Assembly: GCA_034521755.1 (NCBI GenBank)
Contig: JAXHMB010000003.1
Location: 817,183 to 881,182, forward strand
DNA length: 64,000 nt
Direction: 5' to 3'
Source: JAXHMB01 sp034521755
GTDB lineage: Bacteria > Bacteroidota > Rhodothermia > Balneolales > Balneolaceae
Below, one piece after another: positions 47,001 to 55,570 of this stretch. Below the pieces are notes generated by a model, which worked only from the letters and a program-made list of their open reading frames with translations, had not been told where the DNA came from and did not search any database. The stretch's first letter is position 1. Each line of letters starts with the position of its first letter. The position numbers were made by a program, and so were the translations under genes.

Positions 47001-47555
47001 TTCTATGAGGAGCAAATTGGCGACCTGCATCAGGCCGAAGAAGAACTCCGTGAAACTATTGAAGAAATTAATAAAACAGCTACAGAACGCTTCAATGAAA
47101 CCTTTGAAAAAATCCGTACTAATTTTGTAGATGTATTCCACACACTCTTTAATGAAGATGATTTCTGCGACCTGCTCATTGATGAAGATGCCGAAGATCC
47201 GCTTGAAGCCAGTATTGAAATCAAAGCAAATCCACGCGGTAAGCGCCCATCAACTATAAATCAGCTTTCCGGCGGTGAAAAAACCTTGACTGCCATTGCG
47301 CTGCTCTTTGCTATTTACCTTGTAAAGCCCTCTCCTTTCTGTGTGCTTGACGAGGTGGACGCCCCCCTTGATGATGCCAATATTGAACGGTTTTCCGCCA
47401 TGATTAAACGATTCAGTGAAGAAACCCAGTTTATTATTATCACCCATAACAAAAAGACGATGAGCAAAGCGGAAATGATGTACGGTATTACCATGCCGGA
47501 GACCGGTGTAAGTCAGCTGGTAGGCGTAAAACTTGATGAAGTAGCCGAAGTGTAA
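44034..47555 (+). CDS. smc: Chromosome segregation protein SMC
   Basis: 1173 residues. The N-terminal ATPase half has Walker A GPNGCGKSN (residues 31-39). Two long coiled coils (about 170-500 and 680-1000) flank a hinge (about 510-660, SSVQFLLENHQQNF...GVTYDGEVV). The C-terminal half has the signature LSGGEKTLTAIALLFAIY and Walker B CVLDEVDAPLDDAN. It forms ring-shaped dimers that compact and segregate DNA. No ScpA/ScpB genes are nearby. Confidence 0.97.
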   Translation: MYISELELQGFKSFANKTRVKFDKGITAIVGPNGCGKSNIVDAMRWVLGEQRPTLLRSSSMANVIFNGTAKKNALGMAEVSLTFINNKGLLPTEYSEVTISRRLYRSGESEYLINGGTCRLKDINELFMDTGMSSDAYSVIELKMVEEILNDKNNDRRKLFEEAAGVTSYKEKRKKTFRKLDETQKDLQRVEDILVEVRKKTNSLEKQAEKAAKAKKYREELETLDKALNKHEYKKIKEELKPLDERIENADKEKKEILAKAEELDQAEETARNKLSEKERNQAEAQRRVSQLHSKIRDTETNLRITKEKIANEKSVIEQYDKDIEQGEQDLKDLRDLFESSKQKLESFDNDLQKAAQNLKDSKEKYTAIQQQFSAEREKLNQLEELHDKTNRELSNLQTERIRIESKLENTEDDLARIGDEIEDLQKEIENFKKEKKTLSQKVEKQKEARDQQEEKLKEAREKRESLGNQQDKLKDTIRSHQSKLDSVQSEIELLTNIANSNEAFPSSVQFLLENHQQNFDLLDVVSNVLSTDEKHAVALEAVLGEALNFVVVNSLEDARKAANILKNNDKGRATFIPLDQLTGSYDVAKNALYYQVESDKQFDAVKQLLLGNVEVFNSVDEAYNTIKGSRNIGVTYDGEVVTSYQFLQSGSKSKNAGIRVGLKDKIEKLESRAGNIRADITNSQKELAEVQEAYQNINPAKLEEELKVKNRELRELENQVNSFDSKIQVYEKNINELNNRRENLTGSEGDAKEKLEQLEPRKKELQQKLEELEEKQEEKKELLDKLEEERSIAQSRYNEAQLKHQDLKNKVENHERDIKRAESGIQSVKERLKMRSEKSEEAKERIERYKASIEQYKDELEESRELKKEADKALEEAEEKSGKQRGSINEIEKELKEVRRRKEVNMELVHHLAMAKEKFEMQTENLSDHIWETYGILMDQIDAELPEDKEPEEVKERVSWLRQKLNSFGEVNPLAIEEYEEEKERLDFYEEQIGDLHQAEEELRETIEEINKTATERFNETFEKIRTNFVDVFHTLFNEDDFCDLLIDEDAEDPLEASIEIKANPRGKRPSTINQLSGGEKTLTAIALLFAIYLVKPSPFCVLDEVDAPLDDANIERFSAMIKRFSEETQFIIITHNKKTMSKAEMMYGITMPETGVSQLVGVKLDEVAEV

Positions 47556-47630
47556 ATGTTTGTTCTTGCTGGAGTGTTAAGCCTTTCTGATTGTATGATG
47601 TTTCTCTGAAAGCTTCGTATATTTAAGCTT

Positions 47631-48881
47631 ATGGCTAGAAAAAAATTCGACATCCCTGAAATTTACCAATCTCCGATTATCCGCAAGGTGAAAGATGCCA
47701 ACAAAGTGGTTGATCCGCGCAAGAAAGATCTTGAACCTGACCTACTCGATTTTGGCCCCGTACAATTCTATGTGCCCCGGCATTTTGGCTTTTGCTATGG
47801 CGTAGAAAATGCCATCGACATTGCCTACCGCACGGTTGAAGAACATCCTGACAAAAACATATATCTGCTCAGCGAGATGATTCATAATCCTACGGTAAAT
47901 GAGGATCTGCTGGATCGCGGAGTCAAATTTTTATTTGAAACAGATGGCAGCGAACTTATTCCCATTGAGTCGCTGAATGAAGATGATATTGTAATCGTGC
48001 CGGCCTTTGGAACCACTATTGAAATACAGGAGAAGCTGAAAGAACAGGGCATAGATCCGTACGAATTTAATACCACCTGCCCTTTTGTAGAAAAAGTCTG
48101 GAAACGCGGAAATCAGTTGGGTAATAAAGGTTACTCGCTGGTTATACACGGAAAACATGAGCATGAAGAAACCCGGGCCACTTTTTCCCACAGTGCCAGC
48201 CATTCCGACTGTGTTGTAGTATTAAACCCGGAAGAGGCGCAGATTCTGGCAGAGATTATGACTGAAAAGCGTCCGGTTTCTGATTTTGATACATACTTTG
48301 GCCACAAGAGCACTGAGAATTTTGATCCACTGGAAGACCTCAATAATTTTGGTGTGATCAATCAAACCACTATGCTGGCTACTGAGACCCAGGAAGTGAT
48401 GGACATCCTAAAAGAGGCCGCCGTCCAAAAGTTTGGAGAAGCTGAAGTTCTCGATCACTTCGCAGACACTTCAGACACGTTGTGTTATGCCACCAACGAG
48501 AATCAATCTGCTACTCTGGCCCTGGCTGAAACAGATGCCGATCTGGCAATCGTGGTAGGCGGATATAACTCATCCAATACCATGCATTTGGTAGAAATTC
48601 TGGAGCACAGCTTTCCCACCTATCATGTGCGCGATGCCGAAGAGTTTGATTCGCCTTCTTTCATCAATCACTTCAATCAGTGGGATAAAGAAATAAAGAA
48701 GACCTCAGACTGGCTGCCAACAGAGAACCAGCCGGTTAAGATTGCCATTACCTCGGGTGCCTCATGTCCTGATGTGCTTGTAGATGAAGTGGTATTGAAG
48801 ATCCTCTCCTTTTTTGACGAGGCACGCAATGTGGACGATGTTATCGCTCCCTTTGAAGAAAAACTGGATGAAGTCGCCTGA
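47631..48881 (+). CDS. ispH: 4-hydroxy-3-methylbut-2-enyl diphosphate reductase (long form)
   Basis: 416 residues, about 100 longer than the E. coli enzyme; the extra length is an N-terminal extension of about 40 residues plus internal insertions. The three [4Fe-4S] cysteines are Cys55 (GFCYGVENA), Cys150 (NTTCPFVEK) and Cys379 (SGASCPDVLV). HGKHEHEET, NQTTMLATE and GGYNSSNT are also present. It performs the last step of the MEP pathway; ispD and ispF are also in this window. It is convergent with the YbbR gene, 3 bp apart. Confidence 0.95.
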   Translation: MARKKFDIPEIYQSPIIRKVKDANKVVDPRKKDLEPDLLDFGPVQFYVPRHFGFCYGVENAIDIAYRTVEEHPDKNIYLLSEMIHNPTVNEDLLDRGVKFLFETDGSELIPIESLNEDDIVIVPAFGTTIEIQEKLKEQGIDPYEFNTTCPFVEKVWKRGNQLGNKGYSLVIHGKHEHEETRATFSHSASHSDCVVVLNPEEAQILAEIMTEKRPVSDFDTYFGHKSTENFDPLEDLNNFGVINQTTMLATETQEVMDILKEAAVQKFGEAEVLDHFADTSDTLCYATNENQSATLALAETDADLAIVVGGYNSSNTMHLVEILEHSFPTYHVRDAEEFDSPSFINHFNQWDKEIKKTSDWLPTENQPVKIAITSGASCPDVLVDEVVLKILSFFDEARNVDDVIAPFEEKLDEVA

Positions 48882-48884
48882 TCA

Positions 48885-49895
48885 CTAATTATCCAGGATC
48901 ATAAAATAAGCAACCTTGCCGGGCTGCGCAGAGCGAATTTTGATATTATATTGGTCTCCTGCCAATAGCTCAATTCGAGGTTCTATAAATCCGCTTGAAT
49001 CGCGCTGAATCTGGCTATAATCAACATAGGCTGTAAACAGATTTTGCAGATCTCTGACTTCATTGTACTCGTCAATAGGTACATTATACTTCACCGTGAC
49101 AGATGAGGGGCTGAAACTAACACTTCGTCCGATTGGAAGATTATGTGTTTGAATAAATACCCGGCTCTCTGCCTCGGTATATTGTTCAACTTCTGCTTGA
49201 TAAGTAACTTCCTCAGTTGAAAGCTGAATCAAGTTTCCGGGCTCTTTCAGAGAAATACTTTCCGAGATATCTTCTTTGACATTATTTATCTGAACTGAAT
49301 CAGTTGGCCAGCTTTCAACACCCTGAAGCAGCGAGCCTGCACCACTTATAGTTATGCTATCCGGTTGAACAGACGGTGTACTTACAAAATCATACTGGCC
49401 CGCAAAACTTACTTCAGTATTTGAAACTACCGGCACTTTTTTGGTTACGCGCGCTTCCAACTCCGGGTTTAGAGTAAGGGGTTGTACTTTCTGAACCATT
49501 ACGTTGGGCTGCGCATTCATCTGCTGCTGAATCTGATCAAACAGGTTTACTTCATCCCTGACGACATCCACATATATACGCGGCGGATTATTGTAAATAT
49601 TAATAAGCTTCCACCCTTCTCCAGTTATGCTTACGGTAGCAAATGAGGGGAGGTCCTCAGCCAGTGATTGATCTGCGGGGATGTTTCCCAGTGAAATAGG
49701 CAGGTTAACATTGAGGGTATAATTCCTGCTTAAATTTATCATCAGCCATAAACAAATGGCCAAGATAAGCGCAACAATAAATACAATAATCCTCTCCTTC
49801 CCGGCATCGGCATGCTTATCTTCGCTCAGCTGAAAAAATCCACTCCCTCTTTCCAGTAGCACTTCTTTAAATTTGTCGAACCTGCTTTCTGCCAT
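48885..49895 (-). CDS. YbbR-like domain protein, membrane anchored
   Basis: 336 residues. One N-terminal TM (about residues 32-52, ERIIVFIVALILAICLWLMINL) is followed by beta-rich YbbR-type repeats (YTLNVNLPISLGNIPAD..., VSITGEGWKLINIY). YbbR proteins in other bacteria stimulate the CdaA diadenylate cyclase, but no cdaA gene is in the window. It is transcribed leftward, 57 nt after the DUF721 gene. Confidence 0.85.
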   Translation of the reverse strand: MAESRFDKFKEVLLERGSGFFQLSEDKHADAGKERIIVFIVALILAICLWLMINLSRNYTLNVNLPISLGNIPADQSLAEDLPSFATVSITGEGWKLINIYNNPPRIYVDVVRDEVNLFDQIQQQMNAQPNVMVQKVQPLTLNPELEARVTKKVPVVSNTEVSFAGQYDFVSTPSVQPDSITISGAGSLLQGVESWPTDSVQINNVKEDISESISLKEPGNLIQLSTEEVTYQAEVEQYTEAESRVFIQTHNLPIGRSVSFSPSSVTVKYNVPIDEYNEVRDLQNLFTAYVDYSQIQRDSSGFIEPRIELLAGDQYNIKIRSAQPGKVAYFMILDN

Positions 49896-49952
49896 GAATC
49901 TGTCTATTAGTTTATCCGAATATAGAGGGGGAAAATATCCCAGTCAATGATT

Positions 49953-50255
49953 TCAAGAACGAACCACAATTTCTTTAATGATCTTTTCACCGACCTGTTC
50001 ATTCAATTTCTTGGCAATGCTGAATCGCTTCATATGAATTTCCTGCCGCCAGGCTGGATCATGAACATTCACCACAAGGTTGCCATGCTCAAATCGTACA
50101 TTCTCCGTCTGCTCTGCAATCTTTTCTCCAACCGTCTCACTCCACAGAGATAAGATCATACCGCGCTTCAACCGCTTGCGGTGGGGCACATTGTCCAAAT
50201 ATTCTTTTACCAGCTCACGAAGCGATTTTGGCGTATTTGTGTTAAAGCGAGCCAT
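49953..50255 (-). CDS. DUF721 protein (DciA-like)
   Basis: 100 residues from the ATG at 50255; a TTG at 50267 overlapping the recF stop would add 4 residues and cannot be excluded. The DUF721 fold shows LVKEYLDNVPHRKRLKRG and LWSETVGEKIAEQTENVRFEHGNLVVNVHDPAWRQEI. DciA proteins load the replicative helicase in bacteria lacking DnaC, and a gene next to recF is the common place. Direct helicase loading here is inference. Confidence 0.85.
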   Translation of the reverse strand: MARFNTNTPKSLRELVKEYLDNVPHRKRLKRGMILSLWSETVGEKIAEQTENVRFEHGNLVVNVHDPAWRQEIHMKRFSIAKKLNEQVGEKIIKEIVVRS

Positions 50256-50263
50256 AGTATTAA

Positions 50264-51403
50264 TCAATTTAGAGCCGTCATCAGTTCAACATTACCCTGT
50301 TCTACTTTATACCTTCGATTTTTTTCTCCATCAAAAGTAATATAGTCTTCAAAAGGTATGGGATTCGCCGATGTTATGAAAGTTTGTCCGGCATGCTCAA
50401 TAAGTGCCTGCAGCAAAACTTCGGTACGCTGGGCATCCAAGTCTCCAAAAACATCATCCAGCAAAAATATCGGAAGGTCATCCAGCTCATCCGAAAAATA
50501 CAACAGCTGAGCCAGCTTTAAAGAAAGCGCAAAAAGCCGGTGCTGTCCCTGAGATCCAAACTTGCGAAGCTCTAAATCATCCAGATAGAATACAATCTCA
50601 TCGCGATGCGGACCTACCGTTGTGATCTCACGCTCCAGTTCATTTTCAAGCGCTTTGTCCAGCTCTTCTTTGTATCGCTGCTCAACTTCTGCAACATCCT
50701 CAGAAGGTTCACAAAAAGTTTGATACTCCAGATGCGGACGGTGTTTCATGCCGGATATCAGCTTGTACTCTTTTTCCAGATAAGACTGAAATCTATTTAG
50801 CACTTCTGTTCTTTTAGCTACAATTCTTGAGCCGTATTCAACCAGCTGCACATTCCAAGGTTCCAGATAGGAAAGCATAGCCTCCCGCGGACCCCTAAAT
50901 TCCTGCAGCAGTTTATTCCGCTGTTTACGGGCTTTTCTAAAGTCCATTAAATCCCGAAGGTACTTCGGTGAAATTTGACTGATAAAAGAATCAATAAAAG
51001 ACCGCCGCTCTGCAGGTCCCTCACTGGTCAGTTTCTGGTCATCGGGAGCCAGCACTACCACCGGAACCATGCCGATAAGATCAGAAAGGCGATCCAGCGG
51101 GCTCTCATTTACAAAAATCTTTTTGCCTTCACCGCGTGAATAAGAACAACCCACATCAAAGCTTGATCGGATGTTCCCTTCAAAATGCCCTTTGATCATA
51201 AAAAAGCTTGCATCCTGATTCACCACATACATATCGCTGGTGCTGTTAAAACTGCGCGTCATGCAAAGGTAATGTATAGCATCTATAAGATTGGTCTTTC
51301 CTGCTCCATTTGGACCAATAATAATATTCATATGCGGGGCCCACTCCACGCTCGTATCTTCATGATTGCGAAAATTTTGAAGCCTGGTATGCGTGGTAAT
51401 CAT
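50264..51403 (-). CDS. recF: DNA replication and repair protein RecF
   Basis: 379 residues, normal length. Walker A GPNGAGKTN is at residues 30-38, the signature is GSQGQHRLFALSLKLAQ, and Walker B is LPIFLLDDVFGDLD. It helps load RecA at gaps with RecO and RecR. It is separated from dnaA, unlike in E. coli, and sits between eno and the DUF721 gene on the minus strand. Confidence 0.95.
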   Translation of the reverse strand: MITTHTRLQNFRNHEDTSVEWAPHMNIIIGPNGAGKTNLIDAIHYLCMTRSFNSTSDMYVVNQDASFFMIKGHFEGNIRSSFDVGCSYSRGEGKKIFVNESPLDRLSDLIGMVPVVVLAPDDQKLTSEGPAERRSFIDSFISQISPKYLRDLMDFRKARKQRNKLLQEFRGPREAMLSYLEPWNVQLVEYGSRIVAKRTEVLNRFQSYLEKEYKLISGMKHRPHLEYQTFCEPSEDVAEVEQRYKEELDKALENELEREITTVGPHRDEIVFYLDDLELRKFGSQGQHRLFALSLKLAQLLYFSDELDDLPIFLLDDVFGDLDAQRTEVLLQALIEHAGQTFITSANPIPFEDYITFDGEKNRRYKVEQGNVELMTALN

Positions 51404-51436
51404 GTCATTTGAACTAAAGAAGAGCTTTATCGCTCA

Positions 51437-52723
51437 CTAAAAACCAAAGGCATCCCGACCCATAAATATAGCATTGGAGCCCAGTTGCTCTTCAATTCGC
51501 AACAGCTGATTGTATTTAGCAATGCGATCGGTTCGACTCATAGATCCTGTCTTAATTTGTCCGGCGTTGGTAGCAACTGCCAAATCAGCGATTGTAGTAT
51601 CTTCGGTCTCACCGGATCGATGAGAGATCACCGCCGTATAATCATTTTTATGGGCCATCTCAATGGCATCGAGTGTTTCAGTAAGCGTACCTATCTGGTT
51701 CACCTTAATTAAGATGGAATTGGCAATTCCTTCCCTGATACCTTTAGCCAACCGTTCGGTATTTGTTACAAAAAGATCATCACCTACAAGCTGAACCTTA
51801 CTGCCAACAACATCAGTCAGTTTCTTCCAGCCTTCCCAGTCGTCTTCGGCCAAACCATCTTCAATAGAAATAATCGGATATTTTTCTATCCATTCACTCC
51901 AAAACTCAACCATACCATCCCGGTCACGCTCAGAGCCATCACTCCATTTAAATTCATATACTCCTTTCTCATCATTATAAAATTCAGAAGTTGCCGGATC
52001 CAAAGCCAGAACAATATCTTCACCCGGGGTATAACCCGCTTTCTCAATAGCTGTAAGAATAACTTCAACTGCTTCTTCATTAGACTTCAGGTTTGGGGCA
52101 AAGCCTCCTTCATCACCAACAGCCGTACTGTATCCTTTCTCCGAGAGAACATTCTTAAGGTTGTGAAAAACTTCAGCACCTGCTCTAAGCGACTCTGAAA
52201 AAGTGGGCATGCCACTGGGCATAATCATAAATTCCTGCAGGTCCACGTTATTGTCGGCATGTGATCCCCCATTAATGATATTCATCATAGGCAACGGAAG
52301 TACTTTTGAATTGACGCCTCCTATGTATCTCCACAGCGGTAAATTTATCGCATTAGCAGCCGCATGAGCGGCAGCCAGAGAAACGCCTAAAATAGCATTT
52401 GCTCCCAGCTTTGATTTGTTATCAGTACCATCCAGCTCAAGCAACATGTTGTCCAGCTCTGTCTGGTTAAATACTTCCATACCTCTGAGCTCACGATCAA
52501 TCACAGTATTAATATTTTCTACCGCCTGCTGAACTCCTTTGCCAAGAAACCGGCCTTCGTCGTTATCACGCAGTTCGACAGCTTCATATTCTCCCGTAGA
52601 AGCTCCCGATGGAACCGCTGCCCGCCCTACAACTCCATTTGTTAGAATAACTTCTGCTTCAACGGTGGGATTACCTCTTGAATCAATAATCTGCCGACCC
52701 AGAATTGCGTCTATAAAACTCAT
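51437..52723 (-). CDS. eno: Enolase
   Basis: 428 residues, standard length. Motifs include IDSRGNPTVEAEV, GAVPSGASTGEYEA-like AAVPSGASTGEYEAVELRD, SIEDGLAEDDWEGWK, VQLVGDDLFVTN and the signature ILIKVNQIGTLTETLDAI, with SHRSGETEDTTIADLAV near the C-terminus. It interconverts 2-phosphoglycerate and phosphoenolpyruvate. It is upstream of recF by 33 nt in the same direction. Confidence 0.97.
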   Translation of the reverse strand: MSFIDAILGRQIIDSRGNPTVEAEVILTNGVVGRAAVPSGASTGEYEAVELRDNDEGRFLGKGVQQAVENINTVIDRELRGMEVFNQTELDNMLLELDGTDNKSKLGANAILGVSLAAAHAAANAINLPLWRYIGGVNSKVLPLPMMNIINGGSHADNNVDLQEFMIMPSGMPTFSESLRAGAEVFHNLKNVLSEKGYSTAVGDEGGFAPNLKSNEEAVEVILTAIEKAGYTPGEDIVLALDPATSEFYNDEKGVYEFKWSDGSERDRDGMVEFWSEWIEKYPIISIEDGLAEDDWEGWKKLTDVVGSKVQLVGDDLFVTNTERLAKGIREGIANSILIKVNQIGTLTETLDAIEMAHKNDYTAVISHRSGETEDTTIADLAVATNAGQIKTGSMSRTDRIAKYNQLLRIEEQLGSNAIFMGRDAFGF

Positions 52724-52843
52724 GTATGTACCTTTGGTTGATAGCTAAAATTCTGCGGTAAGGTACAAAGTTTTTTAGAATAGATTAAGCAGAATCAGCC
52801 CAGGATTTTAAAAGTCTGGTTTGGCGTAATTAATTAAACACAA

Positions 52844-53695
52844 TTACCATAATCCACCAACAATTATTGAGATCTGAGGTGTGCCAAAAAACTTTTTAGC
52901 CGGAAACCCTAGCTCATTCGATGTATCAACAAAAATATCACCTCCAAAGATAAGATTACCCATTGAATCCCGGGCAGGCTTATTTGGCTCTAATATTTGA
53001 ATGCCACCAGCGAAGTAATAGAAAAAGTAACCAATCTCAACGGTTGTCTGGGTTTTAAATTTAGTACCCAGATCAACCCCAAGCTTTATTTCTCCGGCAC
53101 CACCCCATGTCGTATAACCGTCTTTCCAACCGGTCAAGAAATCATTAATTGGCTCTGCAGGTACTACAAAACCTTGATTCTGAACCAAGGTCCTAAACCC
53201 ATTATTATCCTGATCATTTAAATAAGGGAAAACAAAAGCCATGGCCGGCCCGGCAGAAGTTGATAAAAAGAATCTGAAATTGTCAGCTATCTCATTGGCA
53301 AAAAGACGCTTTTTAAGTCCAACTAGAATTGGGAAAGCAAAAGCACGATTATACTTATTAGGTATAACCCGGCGTCCGGTAAAGAAGTCCTGAAAGTTCT
53401 GTTCACTAACATCTCTTAATCCTGTCATACCCGCTTCGAGCGTGATTTCTGTATAACGCCCAACAATACGAGCATAATGTCCGGTCAAGCCGATGCCAAA
53501 GTTGTTTATTTGCAGATCAATACCCCAGCGGTTCGTAAGACCCTGTCCATAGGGAGTAAGCGGATCCGGATTTTTAACCACTTCCGGCTCTTTCAGCTGA
53601 GCATAGCCTTGCTGAGAAGGAACCACCAAAAATACTATAACCAATAACAGGACAGGCAGAGACAAAAGTTTGAAAAATTTAGAAGAACTTTTCAT
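52844..53695 (-). CDS. Exported outer-membrane-like protein of unknown function
   Basis: 283 residues. A Sec signal peptide (hydrophobic core about residues 9-26, cleavage near GYA-QL) is followed by aromatic-rich amphipathic strands such as WGIDLQINNFGIGLTGHYARIVGRYTEITLEAG and ending in ISIIVGGLW, with a terminal aromatic residue as in many outer-membrane beta-barrels. No family recognised with certainty. It stands alone between eno and the unknown gene at 53904. The 208-nt gap to that divergent gene shows only AT-rich sequence. Confidence 0.75.
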   Translation of the reverse strand: MKSSSKFFKLLSLPVLLLVIVFLVVPSQQGYAQLKEPEVVKNPDPLTPYGQGLTNRWGIDLQINNFGIGLTGHYARIVGRYTEITLEAGMTGLRDVSEQNFQDFFTGRRVIPNKYNRAFAFPILVGLKKRLFANEIADNFRFFLSTSAGPAMAFVFPYLNDQDNNGFRTLVQNQGFVVPAEPINDFLTGWKDGYTTWGGAGEIKLGVDLGTKFKTQTTVEIGYFFYYFAGGIQILEPNKPARDSMGNLIFGGDIFVDTSNELGFPAKKFFGTPQISIIVGGLW

Positions 53696-53903
53696 ATCAG
53701 GATAAATTATTGCATTGCTTTTTAAGAGACTACAAGTATCAATTATAACTTACTAACACATAAAAAATTATATCTGTTTCAAGATAAAACAAATTTATGC
53801 TTCCCAAACCCTATTTGAAATTTGATTCTTATTCAATAATGGCGTTTATTCAGGCTGTTTAGGAAGATAGCACATCATTTAATAAGAAGTATATTATTAC
53901 ATT

Positions 53904-54296
53904 ATGAAATCTGTTAGCAAGTATGTTATATATGGACCTTCGAGCACACTTCGAAGTATGCCTTCAAAACTATTTGAAAGCCAAGAACCTAAATACTTGT
54001 ATAAGTACGAATCATCTGAATCTGGAGACTCTGTTGATGTAGCCGTTTACGAAGAATACGAGAAACAGATCAATTCCAGCGTAACGCTTACCTGTATTAT
54101 TGAGTTTACCGGAAAGCAAAGCCGCATTGAACTGAAAAAGACCGGTGGACGTATGGGGTTCCGTGGCAGTTCTCTTGATGAAGAAAAGCGAACCATTGAT
54201 GATGAGGTTACTGACTTTATCCTTGATTTTTGCAAACGTTTTGGGTTGACCGTTCAGGAAGTTCAGGAACAAAAACCTGAAAAGGAAGACAAATAA
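53904..54296 (+). CDS. Small cytoplasmic protein of unknown function
   Basis: 130 residues with no signal or TM segment. It contains a short beta-rich part (SSVTLTCIIEFTGKQSRIELKKTGGRMGFRGSS) and an acidic helix (DDEVTDFILDFCKRFGLTV). It ends in a Glu/Lys/Gln-rich tail. I do not recognise it. It lies 13 nt before prmC in the same direction, so the two are probably co-transcribed. Confidence 0.7.
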   Translation: MKSVSKYVIYGPSSTLRSMPSKLFESQEPKYLYKYESSESGDSVDVAVYEEYEKQINSSVTLTCIIEFTGKQSRIELKKTGGRMGFRGSSLDEEKRTIDDEVTDFILDFCKRFGLTVQEVQEQKPEKEDK

Positions 54297-54309
54297 AAGA
54301 AGATACCGG

Positions 54310-55176
54310 ATGAGCACTGAGCTCAAAGAATGGACAGTTCTTTCCATGTTAGAATGGGGAACTGATTTTTTTAAAGAGAAAGGCATTCCCAATCCACGAC
54401 TTAGCATTGAATGGCTGCTGGCCAAAGTTTTGCAAATCAAGCGGCTTGACCTTTATCTAAAATTTGATCGGCCCCTCTCCCGGGACGAGCTTGACGAGAT
54501 TCGTCCACTCGTAAAACGACGCGCTGCTCATGAGCCGCTTCAGTATATTATTGGCTTCTCAGATTTTGTAAATGCACGCATTGAAGTAAATCCGAATGTG
54601 CTTATTCCCCGCATCGAAACAGAGCAGCTGGTAGAGATTATTCTGGAAGAACAACAGGAGCTCGAAGAGGCTTCGGTACTTGACATTGGAACCGGTTCAG
54701 GATGCATTCCCATTGCGCTAAAAATGGAACGACCCGACTGGGATTTACATGCTCTGGACATTTCTGATTCAGCCTTAGAATTAGCAGCTAAAAACGCTAC
54801 GGCCAACAGCTGTACTATTTCATTTCTGGAAGGAAATATTTTAGATCCCAAATCACTGCACTTTGACCAGCCATTCGATCTCATTGTTTCAAACCCACCA
54901 TACGTTTTGCCCGAAGAAAAGGAAACCCTCGAGAAACAGGTGATTGAACATGAACCCGGTCTTGCACTTTTTTGCGATGATCTCGAGAAAATGTATCGAG
55001 GCATCATAGATTTTTCAGAAAATAATCTTAAAAAATCCGGACACCTCTATCTGGAGATTCACGAAAATTATTCGGACCAAATTATCTCTTTTTTCGATGA
55101 TAAAAACTGGTCGGCAGAGGTGTTGAAAGATTATGAAAACAAACCTCGCTTCATCGTTTCTGAGAAGCTTTTTTGA
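54310..55176 (+). CDS. prmC: Peptide chain release factor N5-glutamine methyltransferase
   Basis: 288 residues, standard PrmC length. The N-terminal helical domain (LSIEWLLAKVLQIKRLDLYLKFDRPL) is followed by the SAM-binding motif VLDIGTGSGCIPIALK and the catalytic NPPY at residues 195-198. It methylates the GGQ glutamine of RF1 and RF2. It is the last gene before the putative origin. Confidence 0.95.
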   Translation: MSTELKEWTVLSMLEWGTDFFKEKGIPNPRLSIEWLLAKVLQIKRLDLYLKFDRPLSRDELDEIRPLVKRRAAHEPLQYIIGFSDFVNARIEVNPNVLIPRIETEQLVEIILEEQQELEEASVLDIGTGSGCIPIALKMERPDWDLHALDISDSALELAAKNATANSCTISFLEGNILDPKSLHFDQPFDLIVSNPPYVLPEEKETLEKQVIEHEPGLALFCDDLEKMYRGIIDFSENNLKKSGHLYLEIHENYSDQIISFFDDKNWSAEVLKDYENKPRFIVSEKLF

Positions 55177-55570
55177 GCTACTCGCTACTTAATTTATGAG
55201 TGCCTTTTCAACATCAAATAACCTGAATATTAGAGTTTTTTAATTATGTGGAAAACTTGTTGAAAACTTTTTTCTCAGGTGTCTCCCCTTGTTAGGTCTG
55301 GGTAAAATCAATGTTAGGGCAAGATTAAGGGCTGTCAAGTACTTTTTGATAGAAACATTAAAAAAATACTAATTATATGTGCCCCAATAACTTATACTGT
55401 TTAGAGAAATGTGGATAACTTTTAGATAACCCATCAAAAAAATTTTGACATCTGCCTTCGAAATTATCATCTTCATTTCAGCCACAAAAAAGATCTACCA
55501 AATTTTGTGTGGATAACTGCAGGGCTTCTTGCTTTGAACATTTTTTAATTTTTTAGGAGGTCATGGGATT
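55177..55570. other. Candidate origin of replication (oriC) between prmC and dnaA
   Basis: 394 nt without a gene, directly upstream of dnaA. It contains two exact DnaA boxes TGTGGATAA (55410-55418, 55508-55516) and one with a single mismatch, TGTGGAAAA (55247-55255), all in the same orientation. An AT-rich stretch (about 55340-55380) could be the unwinding region. The right end also carries the dnaA ribosome binding site. Box presence is seen; origin function is inference. Confidence 0.6.
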
